A stretch of DNA of 64,000 nt, from assembly GCF_000242895.2 (NCBI RefSeq), contig NC_021171.1, positions 3,072,001-3,136,000 of the forward strand, in the 5' to 3' direction. The first letter of the stretch is position 1. Each line of letters opens with the position of its first letter. The DNA comes from Bacillus sp. 1NLA3E. GTDB lineage: Bacteria > Bacillota > Bacilli > Bacillales > Cytobacillaceae. The notes beneath the pieces are model-generated. The model made no database searches. It was given only the letters and a program-made list of their open reading frames with translations, and was not told the DNA's origin. The position numbers and the translations under genes were made by a program. Shown one piece after another: positions 16,115 to 24,972 of the stretch.

Positions 16115-17581
16115 TTATGCCAGAATTTCTTCCTTTTTAGGTGTTGATTTAGATTTTTCAATCACATCGCGGGCAATCCAAACCCCACATGCACTTGCTT
16201 GGGCAAGACCACGAGTAATTCCGGCCCCATCTCCGCCAACATATAAACCACTTATTTCTGTTTCAAATCGATCATTTAATTTCGGTCGCGCAGAGTAAAA
16301 TTTTGCTTCTACACCATAAAATAGCGTATGTTCTGAGGCTAGACCTGGAGTAACATGATTTAATGCCTCTGTCATTTCAATTAAGCTCTTCATCGTATTA
16401 TAAGGGAGGACTAATCCTAAATCTCCAGGAACTGCTTCCTTTAAAGTAGGCTCGATAAAACCTTCCTTAATTCTTTTTTCAGTTGAACGTCTGCCTTTTA
16501 ATATGTCCCCATACTTCTGGACAATGAGTCCACCATTTGAAAGGACATTTGCCAATCTAGAAATCACATTTGCATACTCATTCGGCTTATCAAAAGGTTC
16601 AGAGAACGTATGGGATACTAGTAGGGCAAAATTAGTATTTGTACTACCTAATTTTGGATCTCGATAAGCATGACCATTAGCAAGCATCGTACCTGAGTGA
16701 TTCTCAACTACTACATGCCCTGAAGGATTACTACAAAAAGTCCTAACTGTTGTGCCGACAGATGTATTAAAGATGAACTTTCCTTCATACAAATTTTCAT
16801 TAATTTCATCCATAACAATGTTGGATGTTTCAACTCGAACCCCAATATCAACTTGGTTATTAATCATTCTTAGCCTGCGTGCCTTGAATTTTTCTGACAG
16901 CCATTTTGATCCGTCACGCCCAGGAGTAATGACTACTTTTTCTGCATATAAGGAATCTCCATTTTTTAGTAAAATCCCTCTAATAATATGATCAGTAGAA
17001 GAATTTTCAGTAATAAAATCTTCCACTTCAGTTTTAAACGCCATGTCAATTTTATCTTTTAAATATTCATATATACTTGCCATAATCTCAAGATTTTGTT
17101 CGGTTCCCAAATGACGAACTTGGGCACGAAGCAATTTTAATCCAGCCGCATAACCCCTACGCTCAATATCCTTTACTTTGTCGGTTAAAGGGTCAGTAAT
17201 GCTTTCAGTCGCACCGTGAGATAGATTAATTTTATCAACATAGTTTATTAGTTCAAGGACAGTTGATTCCGGTAAATAATCAGTCATCCAGCCCCCAAAT
17301 TCACTTGTAATATTAAATTTACCGTCTGAATAGGCGCCAGCTCCACCAAAACCATTCGTAATCGAACAAGCTGGTAAACAACCGGCAAATTCTTTTCTTC
17401 CTGCTGCAGGAGGACATTTTTCTATTTTTTTCTGTAAAATAGGACAGTTTCTTTTATAAATATCGTGGCCTTTATCCACTAATAGGACTTTTGCATTTGG
17501 CATTTTTAATGTTAGTTCATAACAAGTAAAAATTCCGGCTGGACCCGCTCCTACAACAATAACATCATAGTTTGATCTCAT
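16115..17581 (-). CDS. FAD-dependent dehydrogenase of COG2509 type
   Basis: A 488-residue flavoprotein with an N-terminal Rossmann motif VVGAGPAGIFTCYEL and a C-terminal FAD segment YVGGDGAGITRGLAQA. Between them is a Cys-rich stretch (residues about 45-72, with NCPIL, KCPP, AGCLPACS) that may bind a metal or disulfides, characteristic of this uncharacterised dehydrogenase group. It is monocistronic with its own terminator. No physiological substrate is known to me for the family, and the neighbours give no clue. Confidence 0.78.
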   Translation of the reverse strand: MRSNYDVIVVGAGPAGIFTCYELTLKMPNAKVLLVDKGHDIYKRNCPILQKKIEKCPPAAGRKEFAGCLPACSITNGFGGAGAYSDGKFNITSEFGGWMTDYLPESTVLELINYVDKINLSHGATESITDPLTDKVKDIERRGYAAGLKLLRAQVRHLGTEQNLEIMASIYEYLKDKIDMAFKTEVEDFITENSSTDHIIRGILLKNGDSLYAEKVVITPGRDGSKWLSEKFKARRLRMINNQVDIGVRVETSNIVMDEINENLYEGKFIFNTSVGTTVRTFCSNPSGHVVVENHSGTMLANGHAYRDPKLGSTNTNFALLVSHTFSEPFDKPNEYANVISRLANVLSNGGLIVQKYGDILKGRRSTEKRIKEGFIEPTLKEAVPGDLGLVLPYNTMKSLIEMTEALNHVTPGLASEHTLFYGVEAKFYSARPKLNDRFETEISGLYVGGDGAGITRGLAQASACGVWIARDVIEKSKSTPKKEEILA

Positions 17582-17724
17582 CGGATTATTCCCCCAGACG
17601 TAAATTATCTTCGTGTATTTCCTTAACCATAGGTAAATATATCAGAAATCCGCCACATAGTCAACGCAAAATACGAACAATTCATTTGATGTTCACTATA
17701 ATCATTCGTGTTATACCTGAACAA

Positions 17725-17756
17725 AAAAATACCCACGGGGGGGATCCGCGAGTTTT
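17725..17756 (-). terminator. Probable terminator of the YjcZ-like gene
   Basis: On the minus strand CTCGCGG and CCGTGGG form a stem with two G-T pairs around a C-rich loop, followed by TATTTTTTT. Confidence 0.55.
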
Positions 17757-17763
17757 TCTTTAG

Positions 17764-17949
17764 TTAATATTTTCCAAAGCAGCTTGCACCTATAATAATT
17801 AAGAGAATAAATAATACAACGATTAATGTAAAACAATTGTTATACACAAAGCAAGGCTTAGCAATAGGGGCAGCATAGCCGTACCCACAGTAAGAATCCA
17901 TAATAGGAGTTGCGTAGCTGCTTCCACAGCCACCATATCTATAAGGCAT
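17764..17949 (-). CDS. YjcZ-family small sporulation membrane protein
   Basis: A 61-residue protein with a Gly/Tyr/Cys-rich N-terminal half (PYRYGGCGSSY, CGYGYAAP) and one C-terminal transmembrane helix (FTLIVVLFILLIIIGAS), the layout and near sequence of YjcZ-type sporulation proteins. A sigma-K type promoter upstream agrees with late mother-cell expression. Its molecular role is unknown. Confidence 0.82.
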   Translation of the reverse strand: MPYRYGGCGSSYATPIMDSYCGYGYAAPIAKPCFVYNNCFTLIVVLFILLIIIGASCFGKY

Positions 17950-17988
17950 TGTTCAACACTCCCTATCAAATTGTTTGATTTTCATTGT

Positions 17989-18017
17989 TAGGTTATGTTA
18001 TGGACTCTTGTCCTGTA
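17989..18017 (-). promoter_or_regulatory. Sigma-K type promoter of the YjcZ-like gene
   Basis: On the minus strand TACA is followed after 16 bases by CATAACCTA, a full match to the sigma-K -10 pattern CATANNNTA. It lies 40 bases before the start codon of a family expected to be made late in sporulation. Confidence 0.55.
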
Positions 18018-18145
18018 TGTGTATTCGCCCAACTTTTTTTGAAATAATCTTGCTATCCTAACCAAGTCTTTTATTTTTACCATAAGGAAGTCAAATTTGA
18101 TAAAATATAGTTTGTGCCTAGTGAAGAATTCTATGGAGGAAAAAA

Positions 18146-18718
18146 ATGAAGAGTGTTATTAAAAATTTCATCAATGGAATATTAACGATTGTTCCAATTA
18201 TTCTTGTAGTTTATGTCATTTATAAAACGTTTATGTTTTTAGATAGCCTTCTTGGGAACCTACTTAAACCTTATATGAAGGATGACTACATTCCTGGAAT
18301 TGGTCTCCTAACCACATTAGTTCTTATTACACTATTAGGTTGGTTATCGACTAAGTTTATAACAGGAAAAGTCATTCGGGTCATTGATCGACTTCTTGAT
18401 AAGATCCCGTTTGTGAAGACCATCTACTCGGTCATTAAAGACACGATTCATTCCTTCCTTGGAGAGAAAAAATCTTTTTCAAAAGTGGCACTTGTTACGA
18501 TACCGGGAACTGAAATGAAAAGCCTCGGTTTCATTACCGCGGACGAACTTGAGAAATTTTCCCAACCCCTGAAGGACTTTGTAGCAGTCTATGTACCTCA
18601 AACCTTCCAAGTGGCAGGTTTCACCTTTTTGGTTCCAAAGGAGCAAGTCCAAATTATCGATGTCAAGCCGGAAGATGCCATGAAATTTATCCTTTCGGGG
18701 GGAATGACGACAAAATAA
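18146..18718 (+). CDS. DUF502 family membrane protein
   Basis: A 190-residue protein with two N-terminal transmembrane helices (residues about 8-33 and 50-70) and a soluble C-terminal domain with the DUF502 pattern KIPFVKTIYSVIKD and FVPKEQVQIID-like end. Its function is not established. GGAGG precedes ATG 18146. It faces msrB and shares a bidirectional terminator with it. Confidence 0.82.
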   Translation: MKSVIKNFINGILTIVPIILVVYVIYKTFMFLDSLLGNLLKPYMKDDYIPGIGLLTTLVLITLLGWLSTKFITGKVIRVIDRLLDKIPFVKTIYSVIKDTIHSFLGEKKSFSKVALVTIPGTEMKSLGFITADELEKFSQPLKDFVAVYVPQTFQVAGFTFLVPKEQVQIIDVKPEDAMKFILSGGMTTK

Positions 18719-18743
18719 AAAGCCGTTTTATCGGCTTTTTATT
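18716..18743. terminator. Bidirectional terminator, DUF502 gene / msrB
   Basis: AAAAAGCCG and CGGCTTTTT pair around TTTTAT-like loop bases, with T/A runs on both strands, between two convergent genes. Confidence 0.85.
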
Positions 18744-19179
18744 TTGTATCAAACAAACTTTTGTATTCTCCGTAGCCTTGTTTTTCAAGCTCGTCTTTTG
18801 GTATAAACCGTATTGCTGCGGAGTTTATACAGTATCGTAGACCGTTAGGACCAGGTCCATCGTTAAATACATGGCCCAAATGAGAATCTGCTGTTCTGCT
18901 TCTTACCTCAGTCCGAACCATAAAATGACTGGAATCCTGCCTTTCCTCAACTTCCCCCTCTTGGATTGGCTTAGTAAAGCTTGGCCAGCCGCAACCTGCA
19001 TCAAACTTTTCCATTGAGCTGAAAAGTGGGACTCCCGATACTAAATCAACGTAAATCCCCTCTCTAAATTCATTCCAATACTCATTTTGAAAGGGCGGTT
19101 CCGTTCCATTCCGTTGAGTCACTTCAAATTGCATTTTCGTTAATTTTTTCTTTAATTCGTTTTCATCTTTATTTTTCAA
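18739..19179 (-). CDS. msrB: Peptide-methionine (R)-S-oxide reductase
   Basis: A 146-residue MsrB that repairs oxidised methionine of R configuration. Conserved segments are GCGWPSF, the SHLGHVF substrate region and the catalytic cysteine of [11 protein letters not shown]. The CxxC zinc pairs of some MsrB proteins are absent, as in many Bacillus enzymes. TTG at 19179 is the likely start: GGGGGG precedes it and the upstream part of the open frame is just msrA read out of frame. It overlaps the end of msrA by 11 bases, indicating translational coupling. Confidence 0.9.
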   Translation of the reverse strand: MKNKDENELKKKLTKMQFEVTQRNGTEPPFQNEYWNEFREGIYVDLVSGVPLFSSMEKFDAGCGWPSFTKPIQEGEVEERQDSSHFMVRTEVRSRTADSHLGHVFNDGPGPNGLRYCINSAAIRFIPKDELEKQGYGEYKSLFDTK

Positions 19180-19711
19180 TATGATCCCCCCAATGCTTGC
19201 GGATAAACGCATCCCGTCCAGAACCAACACGATATCCTTCATAATGGAGCTTGTTTTTCTTATAGTATTGTTGATGATATTCCTCTGCAGGATAGAAGGG
19301 TTCTGCAGGAAGAATTTTTGTGGCGATTGGTTTACTAAATCGACCACTTTGTTCTAGCTCATGTTTTGAATGATAAGCTATGTCCTTCTGTTCATCATTA
19401 TGATAAAAAATGACGGTTTGATAGGACGTGCCACGATCGTAAAACTGACCACCTGGATCAGTTGGGTCAATTTGCTGCCAATACAATTCGAGCAGTTTTT
19501 CATATGGAAATATCTTGGGATCAAACGTAATTTGAACCGCTTCATAGTGCCCCGTTGTCTCTGAACAAACCTGTTGATAGGTTGGATTTTTAACATGGCC
19601 ACCTGTGTATCCTGAGACAACCTTATCTATTCCTGGTTGTTCATCAAAAGGCTTGATCATGCACCAAAAACAGCCTCCAGCGAACGTGGCCAACTCTAAT
19701 GGATTCTCCAT
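19169..19711 (-). CDS. msrA: Peptide-methionine (S)-S-oxide reductase
   Basis: A 180-residue MsrA repairing the S form of methionine sulfoxide. The catalytic motif GGCFWCM is near residue 14. ATG 19711 is chosen because GGAGG ends nine bases before it; the open frame itself begins at 19726. It forms an operon with msrB. In B. subtilis msrA-msrB lie in the same neighbourhood as ypm genes and thyB, matching the backbone seen here. Confidence 0.93.
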   Translation of the reverse strand: MENPLELATFAGGCFWCMIKPFDEQPGIDKVVSGYTGGHVKNPTYQQVCSETTGHYEAVQITFDPKIFPYEKLLELYWQQIDPTDPGGQFYDRGTSYQTVIFYHNDEQKDIAYHSKHELEQSGRFSKPIATKILPAEPFYPAEEYHQQYYKKNKLHYEGYRVGSGRDAFIRKHWGDHIEK

Positions 19712-19854
19712 TCTAAAAACCTCCATAAATATTTCTTGTTTTTTTCTATACTCACTATCTTAACGTTTCTTTTAAAATAAATCACCTCAAACACCATCCT
19801 AGCCCATATAGCATATGTTATTGACGAGAAGCATTGATGATAGGAGCGAGGATT

Positions 19855-20619
19855 ATGCCAGATAAAAAAAATAAGCAGGAATATTTCGATAAGGCTGCTG
19901 CGTATGACATGATGGCAAATTATTATAAGTACTTGGATCCAAACCTGCATATTAATTACTATAAAAAACACCTGCAATATTTGAACAAGGCTTTACACTT
20001 ATCAAGAATCCAGTACGCATCAGAAGTAGCAAGCAGACAGCCTGATGCAAAAATTCGTTTCTTACATGCATCCACAGATGCTCCAAATGTTGATATCTAT
20101 ATTAATGCGATTAAAATTTTCAAAAATGTCCCTTTTAAAGAAGTAAGTGCCTATTTATCACTTCCAGCCGGAAAATATCATATCGATATTTATCCGACCG
20201 ATAATATGGTTTCGACCATTCTAAACAAAAGAATCGCCTTTGAAGCAGGTAAAAGTTATACTCTGCCAATGATTGGAGTCGAGAATAAATTTCGTTTACT
20301 TTCATATAACGACGAACCAAATGTTCCACATGGTGAAACGAAAGTGAGGTTTATTCATTTATCCTCTAACACTCCGCCAGTCGATATCGCCGTGATCAAA
20401 GGTGATGTTGTTTTTCCGAAAATCTCATATAAAGATGCAACAAATTATTTAGGGCTATCACCAATGACAGTCGACCTTGAAATGAGAGAAACGGGTACAA
20501 AACAAACAATACTTCCACTCCATAACCTCCAATTCAAGGAAAATGAAGTATATTCGATTGTTGCAGTCGGGCTTCATGAAGGGGAGCCTTCTATTGAAAT
20601 GGTGATATTAAAAGGGTAG
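19855..20619 (+). CDS. DUF4397 domain protein
   Basis: A 254-residue protein. A charged N-terminal region (residues 1-55) with several Tyr is followed by two beta-rich repeats of DUF4397, each starting with an RFLHAS/RFIHLS-type strand and a PxVDI turn (FLHASTDAPNVDIYI, FIHLSSNTPPVDIAV). Secreted DUF4397 proteins normally have a signal peptide; none is visible, so this one may be cytoplasmic or spore-associated. AGGAGCGAGG selects ATG 19855 over TTG 19834. Function unknown. Confidence 0.78.
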   Translation: MPDKKNKQEYFDKAAAYDMMANYYKYLDPNLHINYYKKHLQYLNKALHLSRIQYASEVASRQPDAKIRFLHASTDAPNVDIYINAIKIFKNVPFKEVSAYLSLPAGKYHIDIYPTDNMVSTILNKRIAFEAGKSYTLPMIGVENKFRLLSYNDEPNVPHGETKVRFIHLSSNTPPVDIAVIKGDVVFPKISYKDATNYLGLSPMTVDLEMRETGTKQTILPLHNLQFKENEVYSIVAVGLHEGEPSIEMVILKG

Positions 20620-20648
20620 GCGACCGGAATCCGGCCGTTTTTCTTTTT
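20619..20648 (+). terminator. Terminator of the DUF4397 gene
   Basis: CGACCGG and CCGGCCG pair across AAT (one mismatch), followed by TTTTTCTTTTTTT. Confidence 0.7.
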
Positions 20649-20653
20649 TTATA

Positions 20654-20832
20654 GGCTCTGTTAGAATGTTGATTTCCGCTCCAGTCGCTTCGCTTTCCGC
20701 GGGGCGGGCGGTGAGCCTCCGCGCTAAAGCGCCTGCGGGGTCTCACCTGTCCCGCTGCTCCCGCAGGAGTCTTCGCGCCTTCCACTCCAATCAACATTAT
20801 GCAAAAAATCTACATTAAGCTTTAACACAGCC
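20654..20832 (-). mobile_element. MITE-like element, copy 3
   Basis: A 179-bp element with ends GGCTCTGTTA and TAACACAGCC. It is flanked by perfect 8-bp direct repeats TTTTTATA at 20646-20653 and 20833-20840. The GC-rich core spans 20668-20795. It lies between the terminators of the DUF4397 gene and ypmS. Confidence 0.85.
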
Positions 20833-20848
20833 TTTTTATATAATAGAA

Positions 20849-20876
20849 AAAAGGAGTCTCACTTGGAGACTCCTTT
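20849..20876 (-). terminator. Terminator overlapping the end of ypmS
   Basis: GGAGTCTC and GAGACTCC pair around a small loop; on the minus strand six T follow. The stem includes the ypmS stop codon. Confidence 0.85.
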
Positions 20877-21449
20877 ATCCATTGGGACTAATAAAGTGAA
20901 CTTGATTTGATCCTTTTCCAAATCAAATTCATTTACTTTAACTTTTAGATCACTTTTTAGTTTCATTTTTTGTAAATTGACATAAATCATTTCGTCATTG
21001 GGCAGGATTGTCACCCATTCAGGAAAATGATAACGTTCATTGACAAAATTCAGTACATAACTAGCTGGTAATCGTAATCTTCCAACCGAAATGGCCTTTT
21101 CCTTAAGAATGAGGTCACCATTTTTTAGTGCTTTTGGCTCAAACGATACCTTCATTTCAACATCTTGATTAAAAATTGGAAACTCTCCATATAAGTTCAC
21201 ATATTTGTCTAAGCTCACTTGATATTCAATTGGACCCTTGTCTTGTTCTTGAAGATAATGGTTAATTACCCGATTTAAATCCTGTTTATTAGTTTGGATT
21301 TTAAATGGAACACTTTCAGATGAAAATCCTTTATTTTTAACAGGATGATCATTACTTGGTAAGCTTATTAAAATATAAATAATGGCAATAGCCAAAATAT
21401 TAAAGCCAGCAAGAATAAAAAACAATTTCTTCCATTTCCCCTTCATCAC
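20859..21449 (-). CDS. ypmS: YpmS family membrane-anchored protein (DUF2140)
   Basis: A 196-residue protein with an N-terminal signal-anchor helix (residues about 9-29) and an extracytoplasmic domain typical of YpmS. It overlaps the lipoprotein hydrolase gene ypmR by four bases (ATGA), so the two are coupled. The order ypmQ-ypmR-ypmS is the same as in B. subtilis. Function unknown. Confidence 0.88.
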   Translation of the reverse strand: MMKGKWKKLFFILAGFNILAIAIIYILISLPSNDHPVKNKGFSSESVPFKIQTNKQDLNRVINHYLQEQDKGPIEYQVSLDKYVNLYGEFPIFNQDVEMKVSFEPKALKNGDLILKEKAISVGRLRLPASYVLNFVNERYHFPEWVTILPNDEMIYVNLQKMKLKSDLKVKVNEFDLEKDQIKFTLLVPMDKGVSK

Positions 21450-22282
21450 TGTTGAATCCCCTCTTTATTAGCTGTATAGACTTGATTAGGAAGGTCTTTT
21501 AGAACATCCTTATCTAGTCTACGATATAATCTTTGAGCTATTAATTCGTATCCCTTATTATTTGGATGAAAGTGATCAGTATACAAGAGATCATCCACTT
21601 TTCCACTAAAGAGATCAGAAATATCTACAAAGTATGCCAGATCATATTGAGAAATAATATTTTGACTTGATTCATTCCATTCGTTTATTACTTGATTAAT
21701 TTCTTTAATGTCCGATAAAGTGGTTGAAAATGGATTATAAAGTCCCACTAGGACTATGGATCCAGTTGAATTATTACTTCGGATTTGGGTTAATATTTGA
21801 CTTAAATGCTTTCTAAATAAGTTTTTATCGTTTTCAAAATCCTCTATTTTGAGATTTGAAATATTTTCACTAACAACCTTCATCATATCATTTCCACCAA
21901 TGGTAATCATCACCAAGTCTGCTTGCTTAATGGCATTTTTTACTTCAGAAGATTTTAACCGATCTAATAGTTGTGTAGTCGTGTTTCCACGTACTCCAAA
22001 GTTTAAAAACTTTGCCTCATTTATTCCTTTTTCTTTTCCCAACAAGTTTTTAAGGTATGGCATATAGCCACCCTTTTTTGATTTATCGCCGACACCCTCA
22101 GTTAAAGAATCTCCTACTAAAACTACATTGATGTCTTGGGGGATATAATCAGTCGGAACAGCCTTCTTTTTTATCATTTCGATTGCTTTAGTTGGGTTCG
22201 CCTTTGCTTGTTCTTGGTGGAATATTGTACACCCGCCTAAAAACTGCGTACATACTAAAAGTAAAAGGAAGGTTTTCCTCAT
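21446..22282 (-). CDS. ypmR: SGNH/GDSL hydrolase lipoprotein (YpmR)
   Basis: A 278-residue lipoprotein. The signal peptide ends in a lipobox (QFLGGC) near residue 18. The SGNH blocks follow: VVLVGDSLTEG (Ser), NFGVRGNTT (Gly), ITIGGNDM (Asn), and the late DHFHPNNKGY (Asp/His). It should be an esterase or lipase on the outer face of the membrane; the substrate is unknown. AGGAGGTG before ATG 22282 fixes the start. Confidence 0.88.
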   Translation of the reverse strand: MRKTFLLLLVCTQFLGGCTIFHQEQAKANPTKAIEMIKKKAVPTDYIPQDINVVLVGDSLTEGVGDKSKKGGYMPYLKNLLGKEKGINEAKFLNFGVRGNTTTQLLDRLKSSEVKNAIKQADLVMITIGGNDMMKVVSENISNLKIEDFENDKNLFRKHLSQILTQIRSNNSTGSIVLVGLYNPFSTTLSDIKEINQVINEWNESSQNIISQYDLAYFVDISDLFSGKVDDLLYTDHFHPNNKGYELIAQRLYRRLDKDVLKDLPNQVYTANKEGIQQ

Positions 22283-22360
22283 CAAAAACACCTCCTGTTC
22301 CATTTTATCATTTTAATATCCTTAAAATATTTGAAACTATGAATCTCAAATTTAAAAGAA

Positions 22361-22382
22361 AAAAGACCTCAGGAAAGGTCTA
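22361..22382 (-). terminator. Terminator of the Sco gene
   Basis: On the minus strand AGACCT and AGGTCT form a six-base stem followed by TTTTTTC, overlapping the last codons of the Sco-like gene. Confidence 0.65.
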
Positions 22383-22961
22383 TTGTAATGTTTTGATGTC
22401 ATTGATAATTTCTTTAAAAGGAATTTCTTCTAAACCATTATAATATTTTACGATTGTTCCATTTTTATCAATCAAATAAAAATCTGTTCCATGAATTACT
22501 TGGTCTTCGTTTACAGGTTTCTTTACAATAGTTTTATAATTTTTCAATGCAAACTGTTCAATTTCCTCTTGCTTGTAGCCAGTTAAAAAATGCCAGTTTT
22601 TCAAATCCGCATTAAAATTTTTAGAGAACATTTTCAATTGTTCCGGGTTATCGACTGCTGGGTCGACACTGAATGAGACTAACTCAACATTTTTGATACC
22701 CTCATCCTTTAACTTGGTTTGAAGTTTTGCCATATTAGCCGTCATTGGCATGCAAACATCCACACAAGTTGTAAAGATAAAATCAGAAACCCAAACCTTT
22801 CCTTTTAAATCAGATAAACCAAATGTTTTTCCATCCTGATCTGTGTAGGTAAAATCTTGAAGTGGCCAGTTTTTTGCATTTTTTATTTCCTTTTGACCAC
22901 ATGATGTGAGAATGACACTCAGTAGAAGGACCAGAATAAGTCCATATCTCTTTCTAATCAT
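22380..22961 (-). CDS. ypmQ: SCO1/SenC-type copper/thiol lipoprotein (BsSco, YpmQ)
   Basis: A 193-residue lipoprotein with a lipobox (VILTSCG). The thioredoxin-fold Sco domain shows the copper/thiol motif CVDVC near residue 71 and the later histidine in VIHGTDFYLI. Sco proteins supply copper to the CuA site of cytochrome c oxidase on the outer membrane face. It precedes ypmR and ypmS in the B. subtilis order, with its own short terminator between. Confidence 0.9.
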   Translation of the reverse strand: MIRKRYGLILVLLLSVILTSCGQKEIKNAKNWPLQDFTYTDQDGKTFGLSDLKGKVWVSDFIFTTCVDVCMPMTANMAKLQTKLKDEGIKNVELVSFSVDPAVDNPEQLKMFSKNFNADLKNWHFLTGYKQEEIEQFALKNYKTIVKKPVNEDQVIHGTDFYLIDKNGTIVKYYNGLEEIPFKEIINDIKTLQ

Positions 22962-23029
22962 TTTTCCACCTACTTTTATCCTTTTTATACAATTAATTCT
23001 AACAAATCTGAAGGAAAGAACAAGGATTA

Positions 23030-23872
23030 CTATTCAAAGTAATACATGAATCCGATTGTACCAATACCGGTATGTGTACTTATCACTGGTGTGGTATCAA
23101 CAATGTCAAAATTAGAATAACCAGTTAATTCTATGATTGCTTCTTTTAACTTAGTCGCTAATGCAAATCCTTCTGCATGAACAAGGCCGACTCCCTTAAT
23201 GGTCTTGTCTTTAACCTCATCGGCAAAATGTTTCGCCAAATATTTAACCACTTGTGAATGGCTACGTACCTTTGCAACTGGTGTATAAACCCCACCCTCA
23301 AGTGAAGCAATCGGTTTGATATTGAGCAAAGAACCGACCATTGCTCTCCCTTTACCAATTCTGCCACCCTTCACCATATTTTCAAGTGTATCAATAACGA
23401 CAAAAAGCCGTGTCTGCTCGCGAATCACATTGATTCTTGCTAATATTTCAGGTACCGTTTTTCCTTGTTGGGCCATTTCTGCAGCTTCGATCACCTGGAA
23501 GGATAGTCCTTTAGAAATAAAGCGCGAATCGACTACCTCTACTTTTCCTTTACTCATTTGGGCTGCACTTGCAGCAGATTGAACAGTTCCGCTCATTCCA
23601 CCTGTCATGTGAATAGAAATTACTTCATAACCCTCTTCAGCGAGCCGGTCATATACTTCTAAAAATGTGCCAGAGGATGGTTGGGAGCTTTTAGGCAATT
23701 CAACTGATTGTTTCATTTTTTGAATAAACTCAGTAGGGGTAATATCAACTCGATCAATATAGGTTTCACCGTCTATACTAATCGTTAACGGTACTACTTC
23801 TAGGTTATATTTTTGTATATCTTCATTTGTTAAATCCACTGTGGAATCGGTTACGATTTTAACTTTACTCAA
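23030..23872 (-). CDS. DegV family fatty-acid-binding protein
   Basis: A 280-residue DegV protein with the N-terminal signature KIVTDSTVDL, the lipid-cavity segment SSQPSSGTF and the HTGIGTIGF end motif. Family members bind a fatty acid and can act as FakB partners of the FakA kinase. Adjacent to ypmQ as in related Bacillus genomes. A plausible promoter lies just upstream. Confidence 0.9.
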   Translation of the reverse strand: MSKVKIVTDSTVDLTNEDIQKYNLEVVPLTISIDGETYIDRVDITPTEFIQKMKQSVELPKSSQPSSGTFLEVYDRLAEEGYEVISIHMTGGMSGTVQSAASAAQMSKGKVEVVDSRFISKGLSFQVIEAAEMAQQGKTVPEILARINVIREQTRLFVVIDTLENMVKGGRIGKGRAMVGSLLNIKPIASLEGGVYTPVAKVRSHSQVVKYLAKHFADEVKDKTIKGVGLVHAEGFALATKLKEAIIELTGYSNFDIVDTTPVISTHTGIGTIGFMYYFE

Positions 23873-23905
23873 TTCTTCACTTCCTTATATCAACACTTAC
23901 TGTTT

Positions 23906-23934
23906 ATTATACATGTTCGTTTTACACTTTGAAA
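23906..23934 (-). promoter_or_regulatory. Possible promoter of the degV-family gene
   Basis: A perfect TATAAT -10 on the minus strand (23906-23911) lies 17 bases from TTTCAA, a weak -35 (3 of 6). It is 35 bases upstream of the start codon. The rest of the 379-base gap to the sortase gene is AT-rich with no gene I can support. Confidence 0.4.
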
Positions 23935-24148
23935 TAAATTGCAAACAAATTTCCCTTCGAATCGACGTTTTTCTGACAATATTCAGGTTTTTTGCCCAAT
24001 TAAAGGGTTCCTTGTTCCCGATACTCTTAAGATTTCTTTGTGTTATTCTTTAAATCACCTGTTTGAGTATTATACAATAACGATAACCCGATGTGTGGCT
24101 GTTTATGCGGTCAAACATAATTTTTTGGCGAATTATTCAAAAAATTCA

Positions 24149-24176
24149 TTGTTTAGTTGCCATTTTCTGCTATGAT
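24149..24176 (+). promoter_or_regulatory. Possible promoter of the sortase gene
   Basis: TTGTTT and TATGAT are separated by 16 bases, about 75 bases before the sortase start. The -10 matches 5 of 6 positions. Confidence 0.4.
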
Positions 24177-24251
24177 TTTAGTTGGAAAAAGAAGAGATTG
24201 GGTTATCACTTAACATAATATAAGAGGTATTGTGGATATGGAGGAGCTAAA

Positions 24252-24812
24252 GTGGGAAGGAAAATCGCCTTATTGTTGATTATCGTTGGTCTGATCGTTA
24301 TTAGCAAAAGTGGATATAAGATTTATCAGATGAAAGCGCACCAGGATCATAGCATAGCAACTGCCCATCATTTATTAGAAAAGCCAAAAATAGACAAAGA
24401 AACCTTTTCACCCTTTACAGGAGACGTTGTAGGTATTCTATCAATCCCTCGAATCGACAAAGAACTGCCGATTGTCGAAGGAACAGATGAAAATGATCTT
24501 GCAAAGGGTGTTGGACATTATACGGGGACGGCATGGCCCCTAGGAAATGATCAAATTGTTCTATCAGGTCACCGCGACACTGTTTTTCGTAGAATGGGAG
24601 AATTAAAAATTGGTGATGAACTCATTGTAAAGGTACCATATGGGGATTTTACCTATAAAATAGAAAGTACGAAAGTTGTCGATGCCGGGGATCGAACAGT
24701 TATCAAACCCACATCCCCAGAGGAAATACTGACTGTCACAACATGTTATCCGTTTAGATATGTTGGAAATGCACCAAAACGCTATATTATTACTGCCAAA
24801 CCAGTTAGATAA
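24252..24812 (+). CDS. Class D sortase
   Basis: A 186-residue transpeptidase with one N-terminal membrane anchor (residues about 4-22). The catalytic histidine is in LSGHRDTVF, the cysteine in TVTTCYPF (the TLTC-type motif) and the arginine in PKRYII near the C-terminus. Class D sortases anchor proteins to peptidoglycan, often during sporulation in Bacillus. Start GTG 24252 is preceded by GGAGGAG. No LPxTG-type substrate gene is visible nearby. Confidence 0.88.
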   Translation: MGRKIALLLIIVGLIVISKSGYKIYQMKAHQDHSIATAHHLLEKPKIDKETFSPFTGDVVGILSIPRIDKELPIVEGTDENDLAKGVGHYTGTAWPLGNDQIVLSGHRDTVFRRMGELKIGDELIVKVPYGDFTYKIESTKVVDAGDRTVIKPTSPEEILTVTTCYPFRYVGNAPKRYIITAKPVR

Positions 24813-24815
24813 AAA

Positions 24816-24844
24816 AGAGGCTGATTACAAGTCAGCCTCTTTCT
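24816..24844 (+). terminator. Terminator of the sortase gene
   Basis: AGAGGCTGA and TCAGCCTCT form a perfect 9-bp stem with a TTACAAG loop, followed by TTTC. Confidence 0.8.
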
Positions 24845-24847
24845 ATA

Positions 24848-24965
24848 TGTCTAGCTGCGGCTTCTAGCCCCTCGAGGTCACAAGTCACTCCCTTCCAGAA
24901 GGCTAAAAGCTCCTTCTTACAGTGATCGTCTTGTGCTTGTCGGGGCTGTGCATGACGCCTCCGCT
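24848..24965. repeat. GC-rich dispersed intergenic repeat, second type
   Basis: A non-coding GC-rich block starting GTCTAGCTGCGGCTTCTAG and ending near GCCTCCGCTTATC, between the sortase terminator and hypE. From general knowledge it resembles a repeat (GTCTAGCT..CTAGCCCCTCG) common between Bacillaceae genes. Only one copy is in this window, so its repeat status rests on that recollection. Confidence 0.5.
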
Positions 24966-24972
24966 TATCTTT

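Noticed and set aside
18739-19347. Long version of msrB starting at 19347
   Set aside because: The first 56 codons overlap msrA in another frame and resemble no MsrB N-terminus. TTG 19179 with GGGGGG fits better.
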